A DNA stretch of 64,000 bases from Acanthococcus lagerstroemiae (lineage: Eukaryota > Arthropoda > Insecta > Hemiptera > Eriococcidae). The notes under the pieces are model-generated. The model was not told where the DNA came from. It worked only from the letters and a program-made list of their open reading frames with translations, and ran no database searches. The translations under genes were made by a program, and so were the position numbers. The DNA lies in the NCBI GenBank assembly GCA_031841125.1, contig CM063114.1, positions 37,469,574 to 37,533,573 of the forward strand, in the 5' to 3' direction. This document shows positions 24,901-36,169 of the stretch, one piece after another. Each line of letters begins with the position of its first letter. Within the stretch, counting starts at the first letter, position 1.

Positions 24901-25689
24901 GGTTCCATTATTCACAAATTTTTGACTTTCTGAATGCAGATTATTAAAGTGGCTTCATGGACATCGTTGAATAGAAAACTTTCTCCAGAGTATGAATTCG
25001 TGAAAAAAATTTCAAAATTTATCAAATTTGGGAGGAAGGGGCCCAGAGATAACCAAAATCCGTCCAAAATTGAAGTATGAGCTAGCAAAAAGACTATCGA
25101 AAAGGCGATTTTCGAGGTCGCTGATTCCGGATATCACATTTTTCCCCTGATTCAACGCGTTTCAGAGCCTTACAAAATTTTAGACCCAAAAGTGGTTCTA
25201 ATTGACAAATTTTGAGTTTCTTAGCTCAAGTTATCAAAGTGGCATCATGCACATCGCTGGATCAGACAGTTCCTCCAAAATATGAATTCGTGAAGAAAAA
25301 TTGCAAATTCATCAACTTCGGGGAACGGGGTGTAACGCCAGCCAAAACCTATCCAAAATCAAAAACCTAAAAGAGGTGCAGGGTGAGTTTTGAGAATGAC
25401 CCTCCCCCCCTGTTTTTTTCTCGAATAATTGTCGGATTGCTCCCAAACAAAATGCGATCTTCGTGTACCGTGGTCTAGTTTCCTGCGGGCACAAGAAATT
25501 TTCTCCCCCATATTTGGGGGGCTGGAACGTACCACTAACTTTGGAATCTTAAATGGGAAGGTATGTTCTTATGCACCTTGTTGCAAAGATCTCTCCGCTC
25601 CAAAATTGAATCGGCGGAAAAAATTCAAAATTTATCAATTTTAGGGGGCCAAGGGGCCTATAATTGGGGGAAATCCATCCAGAATCAAA

Positions 25690-26800
25690 GTGTGATGACC
25701 TAGGAATTTCTAATTGTTCTGAGAAAATTCAAAGAAAAACTTACGTTAGAATGGTCAAAAATCGATACCACAAATGTCACTCCAGTTTTTGTAACCTTAC
25801 TTTTGGAAATTTGGGAATTTCATCGAAGATCTTTGGGAAAATTTTCCAATGATTTTCATTAAAAATTTTGGAGGAAAAATCTCATAGGAAATAAGTTGAT
25901 GGAAAACTACAATGGTTTTGGAGAATTTTGTCAATGATTTTCAGGGAAAATGTTGCATGATCTCCGAGGAATTCCATCAAAAATTTCTTGAGGAATTTTG
26001 TCAGAAATTTTTGGGGAGAAATTGCAATAATTCTAATCTTTAGGAAAATCATTCGATAATTTCTGAAGAATTTCATTAGGAAACATTTGGGGAAAGGCTC
26101 CGATCGTTTTTGAAGATTTTCATCAAAAATCTTCAGGAAAAATGTTCGAGGATTTTAGAAAAATTTCATCGAATTTCTTTGGGAAAATTTTCCGATGCTT
26201 TTGATGGAACTACATCAAAAATTTTTGAGAAAAAAATCCTTGGGTTTTTTCAATTTTTTTTATTATTAACAAGCTTAATGCTGAACTGAAGAATCTTATC
26301 GGACATTTCTGGAAAAAATTTCCAATGTTTCCCAGAGAATTTCTTTAAAATTCTTAGGGAAAATATTCTGATAATTTTTGTAGAATTTCATTAAGAGAAA
26401 AACTCCGACGATTTTTGAAGTATCAACAATGTTCAGAAAAAATGTTCTCCGAAGAAATTCATCGAAGATTTTTGGTGAAAATCTCCGAGAATTTTCAAGA
26501 AATTTCACTGGAAATTTTCGGAAGCAAATTCCGGTAATTTTTGATACAACTAACCTCCAGGAAAAATGTTTTCCGAAGAAATTCATCGAAAATCTGCAAG
26601 AATAATCTTCGATAATCTTTAAGGAATTTCATGAGAAATTCTTGGGAAAAAATTGCAATAATGTCCAAAGGTAGAAAAATACAGGAAAAATCCGGATAAT
26701 TTTCAAAGGAAGTTCATCAGAAACGGAAAGAAAAATAATTGCAGATTTTCTCCAACAGTTTGCAAACAAAAAAAGCGAACGAATCACTTTCTGAACAAAA
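25690..26800. repeat. degenerate short quasi-tandem core
   Basis: About 1.1 kb is built from diverged units with the words aatttcatc, aaaattt(t/c)t(t/g)gg and gggaaaa(a/t)ttt, spaced roughly 40-60 bp apart. It separates the two arms of the inverted-repeat element. Open frames on the minus strand are repeat-derived. Confidence 0.65.
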
Positions 26801-26809
26801 AATCCTAGG

Positions 26810-27703
26810 TCATCACACTACAATATTCTCGGTGGATTTTCTCCAATTGTAGGCCCACTGGCCCCCTAAAATTGATCAAATCAGAATTTTTTTCACGGAT
26901 TCTAATTTTGGGGGAAGAGATTTTTTCAACAAGGTGCATGAAGTCATGGTGTCAGTGAACATAAAAAACGTAAAAAAATGAATCCCTGCTCCCCAAATTT
27001 TTGAATTTTCTGCCCCTGAATGGGTCAAATTGGAAAAATAACGCAATATTCGATATCCACGACCTGAAAACCCCCTTTTTTGATATTTCGTTCGATAGGT
27101 CATCACACTTTGATTCTGGGTGGATTTCCCCCAATTTTAGGCCCCCTGGCCTCCTAAAATTGATGAATTTTGAATCTTTTCCGCGAATTCAATTTTGGGG
27201 GGAAGAGGCCTTTCCAACAAGGTGCATAAAGACATTGTATCAGCGAAAATAAAAAACATTTAAAATAACCCCTTCTGCCCCAAATTTTTGAATGTTCTGT
27301 CCCCTGGGTTAGTCAAATCGAAAAAATAAGGCAGTATTCGAAATCAGCGACCTGGAAAACCCCATTTTCGATAGTTCGTTTGATAGGTCACCGCACTTTG
27401 ATTCTGGGTGAATTTTGGTCATCTCTAAGCCCCTTGCCCCCCAAAATTGATAAATTTTGATTTTTTTCTACGGATTCGTATTTTGGAGTAAATGACCTTT
27501 CCAACGAGGTGCATAAAGGCATACCTTCCTATTTAAGATTACGAAGTTGGTGGTAGGTTCCAGCCCCCCGTGAAATGGGGAGAAAATTTTTTAAGCTCAG
27601 GAGAAACTAGATGTTACGACTGGAAAATCATTTTCGTCCCGGGAAGATCTGCCCATCGGTTCGTGAAAAAACAGGGGGGGGGACTTTCGTGGAACACCCT
27701 GTA
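26810..27703. repeat. right arm of the 3.5-kb inverted-repeat element
   Basis: This is the reverse-complement mate of 24,180-24,900. The matching outer block includes cttcctatttaagatt and ttccagccccccgtgaaa. Inner blocks include caacaaggtgcataaagaca. Confidence 0.8.
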
Positions 27704-27710
27704 TAATAAT

Positions 27711-28085
27711 GACTGGCTGGACTGTCTACAGACAGACGGACAAACAGACACGATGACATTCTCATGAGACAGACAAATACGATGACATTGTCACGTCGGC
27801 GCTGTCCGCGAAGCAAAGATATGAAAATGCTCTCCCGTGGTTACATACTCGTCTAGAAGATTATGCTGTAGCAGAGTGTGTAGTGCTCGCAGATCTGACT
27901 GAGTCTGATTGACTGGACTGCCTGGACTGTCTGCCGACAGACAGACAGACACGATGACATTCTCATGTCGGCGCAGTCCGCGAAGCAGAGACATGAAAAT
28001 GCTCTTCCGTGGTTGCAGACTCGTCTGCAAGACGATGAGCTAGCAGAGTGTAGTGCTCGCAGGTCTGACTGGGCTGACTGATTTT
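27711..28085. repeat. two-copy tandem duplication, ~190-bp unit
   Basis: The unit contains gactggctggactgtctaca, cagacacgatgacattctca, tgtccgcgaagcaaagatat and gaaaatgctc, and ends around gtgctcgcagatctgact. It appears twice from 27,711 to 28,085 with about 85-90% identity, with short gacagacagaca runs at the junctions. Confidence 0.8.
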
Positions 28086-28175
28086 TTCTAATTTTAGCGC
28101 CCTCCATCTAAATCACTGAAGCCAACTCACTTTAGCCCATGGTCTAGATGAGCCGCGAAGCGGGTTAGCTAGTTC
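28086..28175. repeat. dispersed repeat copy (mate at 6.09-6.23 kb)
   Basis: It carries aactcactttagcccatggt followed by gagccgcgaagcgggt and tagcta, matching the block that ends near 6,225. Confidence 0.55.
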
Positions 28176-28218
28176 ACTACAAATACTTATTTACCTTTAC
28201 CTATTCTCTGTTCAACAG

Positions 28219-28354
28219 ATGTCCAAATCGGATAATCAATCGGTAACACTGACGGGAGTGCAGAGATCTCTGAGCGGGTACTACGAATGCGAAATTTCGG
28301 CGGATGCGCCCTCGTTTCACACGGCTATCCAGAAAATGTTAATCGTAGTCGTAG
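28219..28354 (+). CDS. beat-like gene, internal exon (end of first Ig domain)
   Basis: Beaten path proteins are secreted or membrane-tethered immunoglobulin proteins that guide axon defasciculation in insects. The exon follows a good acceptor (ctattctctgttcaacag) and encodes 45 full codons in phase 0. They include VTLTGVQRSLSGYYECEISA and DAPSFHTAI, the strongly conserved F-G strands of the first Ig domain of this family, with the Y-x-C cysteine. It ends in phase 1 at a gtatgt donor. Splicing to the next exon keeps the frame. The upstream exons (signal peptide, first part of Ig1) were not found and may lie outside the window or in the long intron. Codon use and GC are unlike the surrounding repeats. 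Confidence 0.88.
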
Positions 28355-28449
28355 GTATGTGAATGCCGGCTGTACGGTGCTACCTATTCGGTAATCGAAA
28401 ATTTAAATTCGCATTAACCTTTGACAGATCTCGTTGTTGCCTTTTGCAG

Positions 28450-28583
28450 AAAACCCGGAAGCGGGGCCTTTTTTACGCGCCGAAAAAACGAAGTATTCCG
28501 AAGGAGAGATAATAAAAGCGAACTGTACTTCGCGCAGAGCTTTTCCAGCCGCCAATCTGACCTGGTTCATCAACGACCAAAAG
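28450..28583 (+). CDS. beat-like gene, internal exon (start of second Ig domain)
   Basis: The exon starts after acceptor ctttttgcag-like sequence (ag at 28,448-28,449). It continues the phase-1 codon of the previous exon and encodes ENPEAGPFLRAEK, then SEGEIIKANCTSR and PAANLTWFINDQK. This is the A'-C strand region of the second Ig domain in Beaten-path proteins, with its cysteine in ANCTS and tryptophan in LTWFIN. The exon ends in phase 0 at AAG before gtataa. NCT and NLT are potential N-glycosylation sites. The intron to the previous exon is only ~95 bp. Confidence 0.88.
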
Positions 28584-28878
28584 GTATAACGAGAATTTGA
28601 ATAAATTTACCCTATTTCTTCGACTATTTTTCACGGCCGGCTTCAGGAATCGCGCATTGACTAGCTTTACGCTCGGATTTCCGTGGTTTTCAGTTCTTCG
28701 GCCCCAACAGGGATTAATTTATTCGAGAACCGCCGTCAGTTTTATCTGCAGTTGCGCGAGAAAAATACGCTGTGATAGGTTTTTTCGATTAACCACCGTG
28801 CCTTTTTTTAATCGCTTGCAACCAATCCCTCGCACCATTTTACTTCGCAATTCTAACGATATTCTAATTATCACTTAG

Positions 28879-29131
28879 ATAACGAATCAGCATCCGAAAA
28901 GTGTGAAGCACCAGACATTCGCCACTGCTAGTGACGTCGGAGGGTTGGAGAATTCCAAATCGACGTTGGAACTGCTAGCAATATCTGACCTATTCTCGAA
29001 GGGAAAATTAACGTTAATCTGCGAAGCTACTCAGTTCAGCTTGTACAGGAAAAGAGCAACGCTGACTTTGTTAGAAGATGCTCCTCAGCTGGCTCACGTA
29101 TTAAGTCCGGCACTTTCACGCAGTTATAGCG
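28879..29131 (+). CDS. beat-like gene, internal exon (end of second Ig domain)
   Basis: The acceptor is tatcacttag and the exon begins in phase 0 with ITNQHPKSVKHQTF. It continues through a serine-rich loop to LELLAISDLFSKGKLTLICE and ATQFSLYRKRATLTLLED, supplying the second cysteine (LTLICEAT) of Ig domain 2. It ends SRSYSG in phase 1 at a gtacgt donor. The phases of all three exons join without a break, so the gene looks intact here. The C-terminal exon expected downstream was not recognised. The Polinton lies ~7 kb downstream, in the following intron or beyond the gene. Confidence 0.87.
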
Positions 29132-30864
29132 GTACGTATGTGTTCCTAAGTTATACCTAAGTAATCGTAGAGTTTCTGTTGCGAAAAGTTATCGACTTAT
29201 GTATGAGAGGGGATTGGATCATATTTTCAACTCTGTTCATGGTTCTCAATCTTGGGATTGCCTCATAACTTTCGAAAAAAGGCATACAGCTGGGCAATGC
29301 GGTTGGAAAGTTTTTAAAGAGTCAATGTGTGTATGCGAGAGGGGGTGCAGAAACTTGACTTGGTAAGCAGAAAGAAGTTCTCATTGTCCCTGAAAGTTCT
29401 AAAAATTACAGTATTATACAGAATGTCCATTCTCACGAAAACCTGGAAAAGTCAGGGAATTTTGTCCGTCTGGAAAAGTCAGGGAATTTTGAGCATTTTT
29501 CACCTAAAAGTCAGGGAATTTTGTAAAAAAAAATCGACTGCGAAATTCTGTAGTATTTCAAACAGATTTTACCCATTTCTTATTTTTTTTTAAATTTTCT
29601 TCCCTTCGCTCAGGCAATTTTCTTATCTTTTTCCTTTCACAAGAGAAGGATGTGGGTAATACAACCCCCCTCTCCTATCGCAGTAGTACAGAGTGTGAGT
29701 GTGATGAAATTGTTTTCATTGTATTCATTCCGCGTCTACATCTGTCTATTAAGGCGGCTATACACTTAACGTATTTCGTGACTTCACGAACCATTTCACG
29801 AAAAATATGACTAAACGCGAACCAATCCATAAATGAAAGGGGGAGGGGTCGTTTCACTTTTACAACATTACAGGTGTAATACTTACTATGACCAGAATAA
29901 ATTTTCATTTTTTCACATTTTCGGCTAATTCAAACGGGGGGCGGGGTGCCAACCCCCCGGCTACGTCTCTGCCCTAATAATTATTGCCATCGGTATCACG
30001 AAGAAAGCTCATAATTTTCTCAAGAACTTCTCCCAATATCAGTTGTTTCGTGTTTCGTGTTTTTATCTCATCCTGTTTGCTAGAATCTGGAACTCGGCAC
30101 GAAAAGACAGGAAAATGAAAAAATATTCAGTCTAGTTCCTCTCCTGAGTGTAAAAAAATGTTTGAGAAAGTCTTAATGAAAAGAAAATTTGAAAACTAAT
30201 GAATTCACTTTCTGGAGCACCCTGTCATCGGGTTTTTCTTCGGCTCCCTTCTCCTTCGCAAATGTAGATAAGGGTGAAAGAAAGGGACTTCCTAGATTTT
30301 GGGGGAAGAGTAACTAAGCCACGAAATTTGAAAAAAATCGAAAGACCGCATAATAATTACTATCGCGTTACGAAAGAGTCCATTGTTTTCAAATCAGGGT
30401 GTCTACAGGGTCAAGTGAGTCAAATAAAAGTCAAGTACTCAAAGAAAAAGTCAAGTGGTAAAGTAGAAGTCAAGTGTTTTCTCAGAATTCTTGTATAGGT
30501 CAAGTAATGGGGCGATGTAACGTTCCGCAAATCCCCGTAAAAAAGGAACCATTTTGCGCAAAAGAAAATAAATATCAGAGAAAAATGAAACAACAATTTT
30601 ACGCAAACGAAATTACTGACGTAGGTAAATTTCCTTTCTCTCTTCGAGCAGGCTTAGGACTGTCTGAGAAATCAGGCATTATAAAAAATGTACGCATAGC
30701 GTATATGTAATCCAGAATTACACTAATTTTGTGGTTTGGTATTTATGCCATACTGTCTAAATACTGGTGTAGGTGATCAGTGTCACCTCGTCTATATTTT
30801 TGGTAAGTATTATCGGTGAGAAAACTAATTTTTTGGGCAGTTGTAGCGGCTGTAGAGTTTCATT
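29132..30864. other. intron or 3' flank, non-coding
   Basis: No further exon of the beat-like gene was recognised. Short repeated words occur at 29,443-29,525 and 30,396-30,510 (gtcaagt-rich, after cagggtgtctacagggtca). Confidence 0.5.
29443..29525. repeat. short tandem words, ctggaaaagtcagggaattt
   Basis: The phrase ctggaaaagtcagggaattt occurs twice, with a third partial copy (aaaagtcagggaattttg), within 83 bp. Such arrays often mark the interior of non-autonomous elements. Confidence 0.65.
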
Positions 30865-33800
30865 AGGTGCATTTCGCTGTACCCCCCCCCCCATTTGAGG
30901 TACGGGGCTGAAACTTTTGTATTCGTTTGTATATCGTTTGTATACGTTTGTATAGCCCAAATTTTCGTTTGTATACATCCCCCTCCTCCGCTATATCGAA
31001 AAAACGTTGGGGGGGTACAGGGAAATGGTATACCCCCCATTTGAGGTACGGGGCTGAAACTTTTGTATTCGTTTGTATATCGTTTGTATACGTTTGTATA
31101 GCCCAAATTTTCGTTTGTATACATCCCCCTCCCCTGCTACATCGAAAAAACATTGGGGGTACAAGGAAATGGTCTACACTTTCCAATATTTAAGACATAC
31201 AGTGCTGAAACTTTTGTATTTGTTTGCATATGATTCGTATACGTTCCCGAAGTTTCGTTTGTATACATCCCCTCGTCCCGCTATATTAACAAAACGTTGG
31301 GGGAGGGGGTACAGGGAAAGTGTATCCCCCATTTGTGGTAGGTAACTGAAACTTTGTGTATTCGTTTGTAGATCGTTTATTTACGTTTGTATATCCCACA
31401 TTTTTGTTTGTATACATCTCTATCCCCCGCTAAATCGAAAAAACGTTAGGGGGCAGAAAGTGCACCCCCGCCCCATTTGAGGTACGGGGCTGAAACTTTG
31501 TGTAGGTATTCGTTTGTAGATCGTTTGTATACGTTTGTATAAGCCAAATTTTCGTTCGTGTATGCGTAAATACTCTAAACTCTAAATTTTGGGTGCGCTG
31601 CAGGAGAATAGTGTTCTTCCTGTTTGTTCGTGTCGGTGGTTGAGGAGTTTATGGTTTCATTTATGTGTCGTTTAAATATACTCTTTTGTTTTCTTCCCCC
31701 GTCGACAATATTGTTCGTATATACCTACTGATTTTGTAATAAAGTAGGTGCATGTCGCCAGCCCCCTCATTGTGGATATAAGGAAAAAAAATATTGTCAA
31801 TAATTTGTTCTTTATTCGTTCTAATTGGTTCAGCCATGTTTAGAATGTGTTCTTACCCCCACCCCCAAAAATTAGCAACTTAGTTTGAGGGGCTGGCGAC
31901 ATGCTAGCCCCTGACATTCGAATTCGGGATTGTGACGAGTCTCAGACATTCTATGTATGTGTACTGCGAGTCAAGTGTATGGCACGGTACTATTAATTGC
32001 GGTATCACACGACACTAATTCGTTTACAAATTTTTTATACCTGCAGGTACCTATAAATATAATTATTGGCCTTTGAATTTGACGGGGGAGGGGGTAATTT
32101 TGATCATTTCTACCCCCTAAATTTTCTGGGGGGAGGTAGAAATTACCCGTCTACCCCCTCAGCGACGCCCATGCATCTACAAACTAAAATCTGTCGCTAC
32201 ATTGCTACAAAATGAACTTATATGGTGGGGGTAACTGGCCCTTATGCGCGAATTTCCCACATAATGACGATTTCTCGGGCACTAAAATTTGTTCTCCATT
32301 TGTTCTGATTTCTTCTCGAATCTACGCACCACAATCCATCATCAATGTGTATTTGAAGTCAACTGAAATTCAGGAGGTGGGCTTAGGTGGCCCTTAAGTC
32401 CTAAGTTTCCAGGTAAACGTGATATTCTGCCCACTACAATTTGTTCTCTATTTGTTCTAATATGGTACTCTCATCTACACACTAAAATCCGTCGTCGCCA
32501 AAATGCATTGGCCGACAATATGAACATATGTGGTGGGGGTAGGTGGGCCTAATGCACGAGTTTTCCACATACTGGCCATTTTTCAGGCACTACGAATTTC
32601 TTCTCTGTTTGTTCTGATTAGTTCTCGAACCATCATCAATGTGCATTTGAAGTCAATAAAAAATTCAGGGGTGGGCTTAAGTGGCCCTTAAATCCTAAGT
32701 TTCCATGTAAATGTGATTTTTTGCGCACTACAATATATGCATTCGCATAAAAATTGCAGCCCTGGTCATTATAATAGAATTTTCCTATTCTAACTTCTTT
32801 GTTTTCTCTTTCATATTTTTAAATGACCATGACTGAAAATAAATGACAAATGACTGTTAAACACTTTGATAGAACATACTACACCCCCTCCCCCCGAAAT
32901 ATTCACGAACGTCGATGAATGTAGGTCAACACTACTGAAAAAATTACCCCCTTATAAATTTTTCCGGCGACGCCCCTGTGTAGATGAAAGTACAAATTAG
33001 AACTAATTGAGAACAAATTTTAGTGCCCGAAAACTCGCCATCATATAGAAGATTCGCGCATTAGGGCCACCTACCCCCACCACATGAATTCATATTGTGG
33101 GCCGATGCTGGGAGCGACGGACTTTAGTGTGTAGATGAGCGAACAAATTAAAATGAGTAGAACACCAATTGCAGTCGGTAGCAAATCATATTTGTGTGGA
33201 AAATTCATATATAAATGTCACTTACCCCTCATCCCCTAGTTCAGATAGTCAGCAAATGTATGATTTAGAGAGTCTGAGGTGTGGGGTAGAGAGCAAACTA
33301 GAACGTATGTAGAACAAATTTCAGTGTGCAACAAATCGTATTCACATGGAATCTTAAGAGTTAAGGGTCACCTACCCCCGCCCCTGACCTCGAATAGTCG
33401 GCAAATGCAGAGTGGTGATGGACGCAGGTGTGTAGATGAGAGAAGAAATTAGAACGAATGTAGAACAAATTTTAGTGTGCCGCAAATAGTATTCATGGGG
33501 GCTTATATCTATTACTTGTTCCTGTCACTCTTTTTGCTGGCTGTAAATAGGGTGGGTGGCGGAACAAATTAGAACAAACTAAGAACCAATGTCTGAGACT
33601 CGTCACAATCCCGAATTCGAATGTCAGGGGCTAGCATGTCGCCAGCCCCCAAACTAAGTTGCTAATTTTGGGTGGGTAAGAACAATTTGGCTAAACTTAA
33701 ACGATAAAAGATACAAATAATTACACATAGTTTTTTCCTTATATCCACAATGGGGGGCTGGCGACATGCCCTACTTTATTACAGGAATCAGTAGGTTATA

Positions 33801-34160
33801 CAACAAATGTCGAGGAAATACAAAGTATATTTAAACGACACATAAGAAACCAAACTCTCAACCCACAACAAAGGAGAACACTTTCCCTGCGCGCACCCAA
33901 ATTTGATTTAGAGTAGTGATGCATACAAACGAAAATTGGTAAAACGTATACAACGATATCAAACGAATACTACAAAAGTTTCAGCCCGTACCTCAAATGG
34001 GGGGTATACCATTTCCTGTACCCCCCCCAACGTTTTTTCAATGTACGGGGGAGGGGGATGTATACAAACGAAAATTTGGGCTATACAAACGTATACAAAC
34101 GAATACAAAAGTTTCAGCCCCCTACCTCAAATGGGGGGGGGGGTACAGCGAAATGCACCT
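30865..34160. mobile_element. 3.3-kb foldback element with 9-bp target duplication
   Basis: The ends are inverted (aggtgcatttcgctgtaccc on the left, its complement on the right). They are flanked by a perfect 9-bp direct repeat, agtttcatt, at 30,856-30,864 and 34,161-34,169. Inverted similarity continues inward: 31,870-31,955 pairs with 33,590-33,680, and 32,220-32,300 pairs with 33,000-33,095. Most of the element is therefore a giant hairpin. The left arm is lengthened by a tandem array. No transposase was found. The 9-bp duplication and repeat-built arms resemble Foldback/MULE-type elements; the superfamily assignment is inferred. Confidence 0.88.
30880..31560. repeat. tandem array in left arm, ~147-bp unit, about 4-5 copies
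   Basis: Each unit carries ttgaggtacggggctgaaac, tattcgtttgtatatcgttt, agcccaaattttcgtttgta and a C/G-run block ending near gggggtacagggaaatgg. The first units are nearly identical and the later ones more diverged. The right arm (33,905-34,155) has only one to two complementary units, so arm lengths are unequal. Confidence 0.85.
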
Positions 34161-34169
34161 AGTTTCATT

Positions 34170-34780
34170 CACATAGGTAAATCGATGTTATTTTAAGATT
34201 CGTTTCCGCCTGTATCGCTAATAAACTCGAAATAACTAAATGGATATTCGAATGGGCATTATAAAACTTTCTGCTGCGTTATTGGGGTCCGAATCTGCTA
34301 TGGGTGGTGCTGCCCACAGATAAGGTGGAAATTGAGCATTTATTTGCATCTACGTAATTTTCAACCTCGAACACGTACACTGTCGGACTAAAGTCATTCT
34401 AAAATCATTCCATAACACTGCAACATTGCAGTCCATTCTCGTTATGATTCTTATTTCGACTGAAATGATACTATTATTCTCATACTTTCATCAAAGTTAT
34501 GATTCATGTTTCGACTGCGAACTTGAATTTTGCGGGAATGTACGAAGTACGTAGTACGTACTTTACAAGTGTACATGTTTGCGCAAAGTGGTCCTGAATA
34601 TTTGCATAAAATGTGTTATCTTTTGTGCGCAAAATGGTTCCTTAAATTTTCGGTTAGTTCATTCCTATTTGCGCAAAGTGAATATACCCAAGTAATGTTA
34701 ATTATATGAATGACTAGGAACGATGAATGAACTAAAAAATAACAAAGCTAGAAGTAAAATCTTTTGTTCTAATTTTCAAT
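34170..34780. other. non-coding
   Basis: No feature was recognised. A short word, ttgcgcaaagtg, occurs near 34,573 and 34,670. Confidence 0.5.
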
Positions 34781-35042
34781 AATTGAGGAGCACACTTCCG
34801 AAGCGACCTAACTGCAAAATTATGATTTCTTGAGTTTTTGTTTTCAACACGCTGTCTTGCCGCGCTAGGGACATACTTTGCAAAAACAAGAACGACAAAT
34901 TTCTCTAGAAGATTGAACTTATTGATACCAACCTTAAAAAATCAATTACCTACTTTAATGTTTTGCTTGTAAAGTATTTTGTTTGTTCTTCTCAAAACTA
35001 AAATTTTGCAGTTAGGTCACTTTAGAAGTGAGCTCCTCAATT
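34781..35042. mobile_element. 262-bp hairpin MITE
   Basis: The ends are inverted: aattgaggagcacacttccg at the left, and the complement of aattgaggagctcacttcta at the right. Similarity extends to gacctaactgcaaaatt on both arms (about 40 bp). No clear target duplication was fixed. A partial relative lies near 6,725-6,755. Confidence 0.7.
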
Positions 35043-35187
35043 GCTATTTGTTCTCCTTCATTATTGGCCCCATATAGCATATCAGACTAATTTTGCAGTT
35101 TTACGATTTGCTGAACTGCTTGCATGTTCCCGCATATAAGGCACGCCTTTTCGCAGTCCTATATATGTATAAAGTCAAATTTATAGG

Positions 35188-35812
35188 CAGGGACGTATTG
35201 ATGAGTTTATCCAGCAAATTGGATTTTTTCAACTGTTGACTCAACTCAAAATTCCCAAATATCAACGCCAAAAAGAAAAAACTTTTACTTGTTGGATTTT
35301 CCCAACTTCTCCACTCAATCCCCAAGTGTCAAAGCTAGCAAAAAACTTCTCAACTGAATTCCCAAGTGTCAAAGCAAGCAAGCAAAAAAAAAACTTTTGA
35401 TTGGCTTATTGGATTTTTCCAACTGATGTTGACTCAACTAGGAATTCCCAAATACCAAAGTATAAAAAAAACCTTTTGATTTGTTGGATTTTCCCTACTT
35501 CTCCACTCAATTCCCAAGTCTCAAAGCTAGCAAAAAAAAATTGACTGATTTATTGGATTTTTCCAGCTGATGACTCAACTCAAAATTCCCAAGTATCAAA
35601 GCAAAGAAAAAACTTTTCTTTTGACTTGTTGGATTTTTCCAACTTCTCAAATCAATTCCAACGTGTCAAAGCAAGTAAAAAAAATAGAAAAAAAGCTTTC
35701 GACTTGTTGGGTTTTTCCAACTCCGCCTGACTAAAATGGTAAATTTTCCCAACTGCTGAGTGAAAAATTCCTAGCGGGGGGTTGTCCCCTACCCCCCGTC
35801 TGTACGTCCCTG
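35188..35812. mobile_element. hAT-like MITE, copy 2, perfect 8-bp target duplication
   Basis: The 625-bp element starts cagggacgta and ends tacgtccctg. It is flanked by the perfect octamer tttatagg (35,180-35,187 and 35,813-35,820). The interior has about seven ~75-bp degenerate units sharing ttggatttttccaact and attcccaag. The 8-bp duplication and CAGGG termini are typical of hAT elements. It interrupts gtcaaat-rich sequence that continues on the right and ends gtgtagacaccctg, so it is nested in another repeat. Confidence 0.9.
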
Positions 35813-36140
35813 TTTATAGGTCAAATAAAAGTCAAGTATTTTGATTTTCCAAATTGTGTAGACACCCTGCAGATATATGACCATATATGTCTATCGATCC
35901 TCTTAAATTGAAGTCTCTTCCGCCATAATTTTCCAGATTCTAACCATCTTTTTCCTTTCATAGCATTTGTCGTTAGATATGCTGCAGCTTCTTCACCTAG
36001 GTTCCAAAATTAATTTTAATAGTTATTTTCCCTCCCCCTAAACGATTCAGGCTCCACGAGGGAGGGGCAAATTCCGGTTACTCTAGTTTTCCTCGAGTTC
36101 CAAATTCTTTACGAGATTCTAAAGTCAATATTTTGGACAG

Positions 36141-36146
36141 GATAGC
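36141..36146. repeat. Polinton target duplication, left (gatagc)
   Basis: The hexamer directly left of the inverted repeat is identical to 51,666-51,671 at the right end. A 6-bp duplication is characteristic of Polinton integration. Confidence 0.93.
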
Positions 36147-36169
36147 AGTAGTATAGAAAGGTATGGTTC

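Larger units (their letters stand above)
24180..27703. mobile_element. 3.5-kb TA-flanked inverted-repeat element
   Basis: The element begins tacagggtgttccacgaaag and ends with its reverse complement, ctttcgtggaacaccctgta. TA is present on both sides (24,178-24,179 and 27,704-27,705). Long arms of roughly 700-900 bp are inverted copies. The interior (25,690-26,800) is a separate quasi-repeat. No transposase was found, so it is a non-autonomous element. TA target and terminal sequence fit the Tc1/mariner-type group, but the superfamily call is an inference. Confidence 0.8.

Noticed and set aside
25882..26586. Minus-strand frames rich in F/K/N in the 26-kb core
   Set aside because: They derive from the short quasi-tandem repeats of the inverted-repeat element.
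30825..31186. Overlapping ~100-codon frames on both strands
   Set aside because: They are translations of the 147-bp tandem array in the foldback arm and repeat with the same period.
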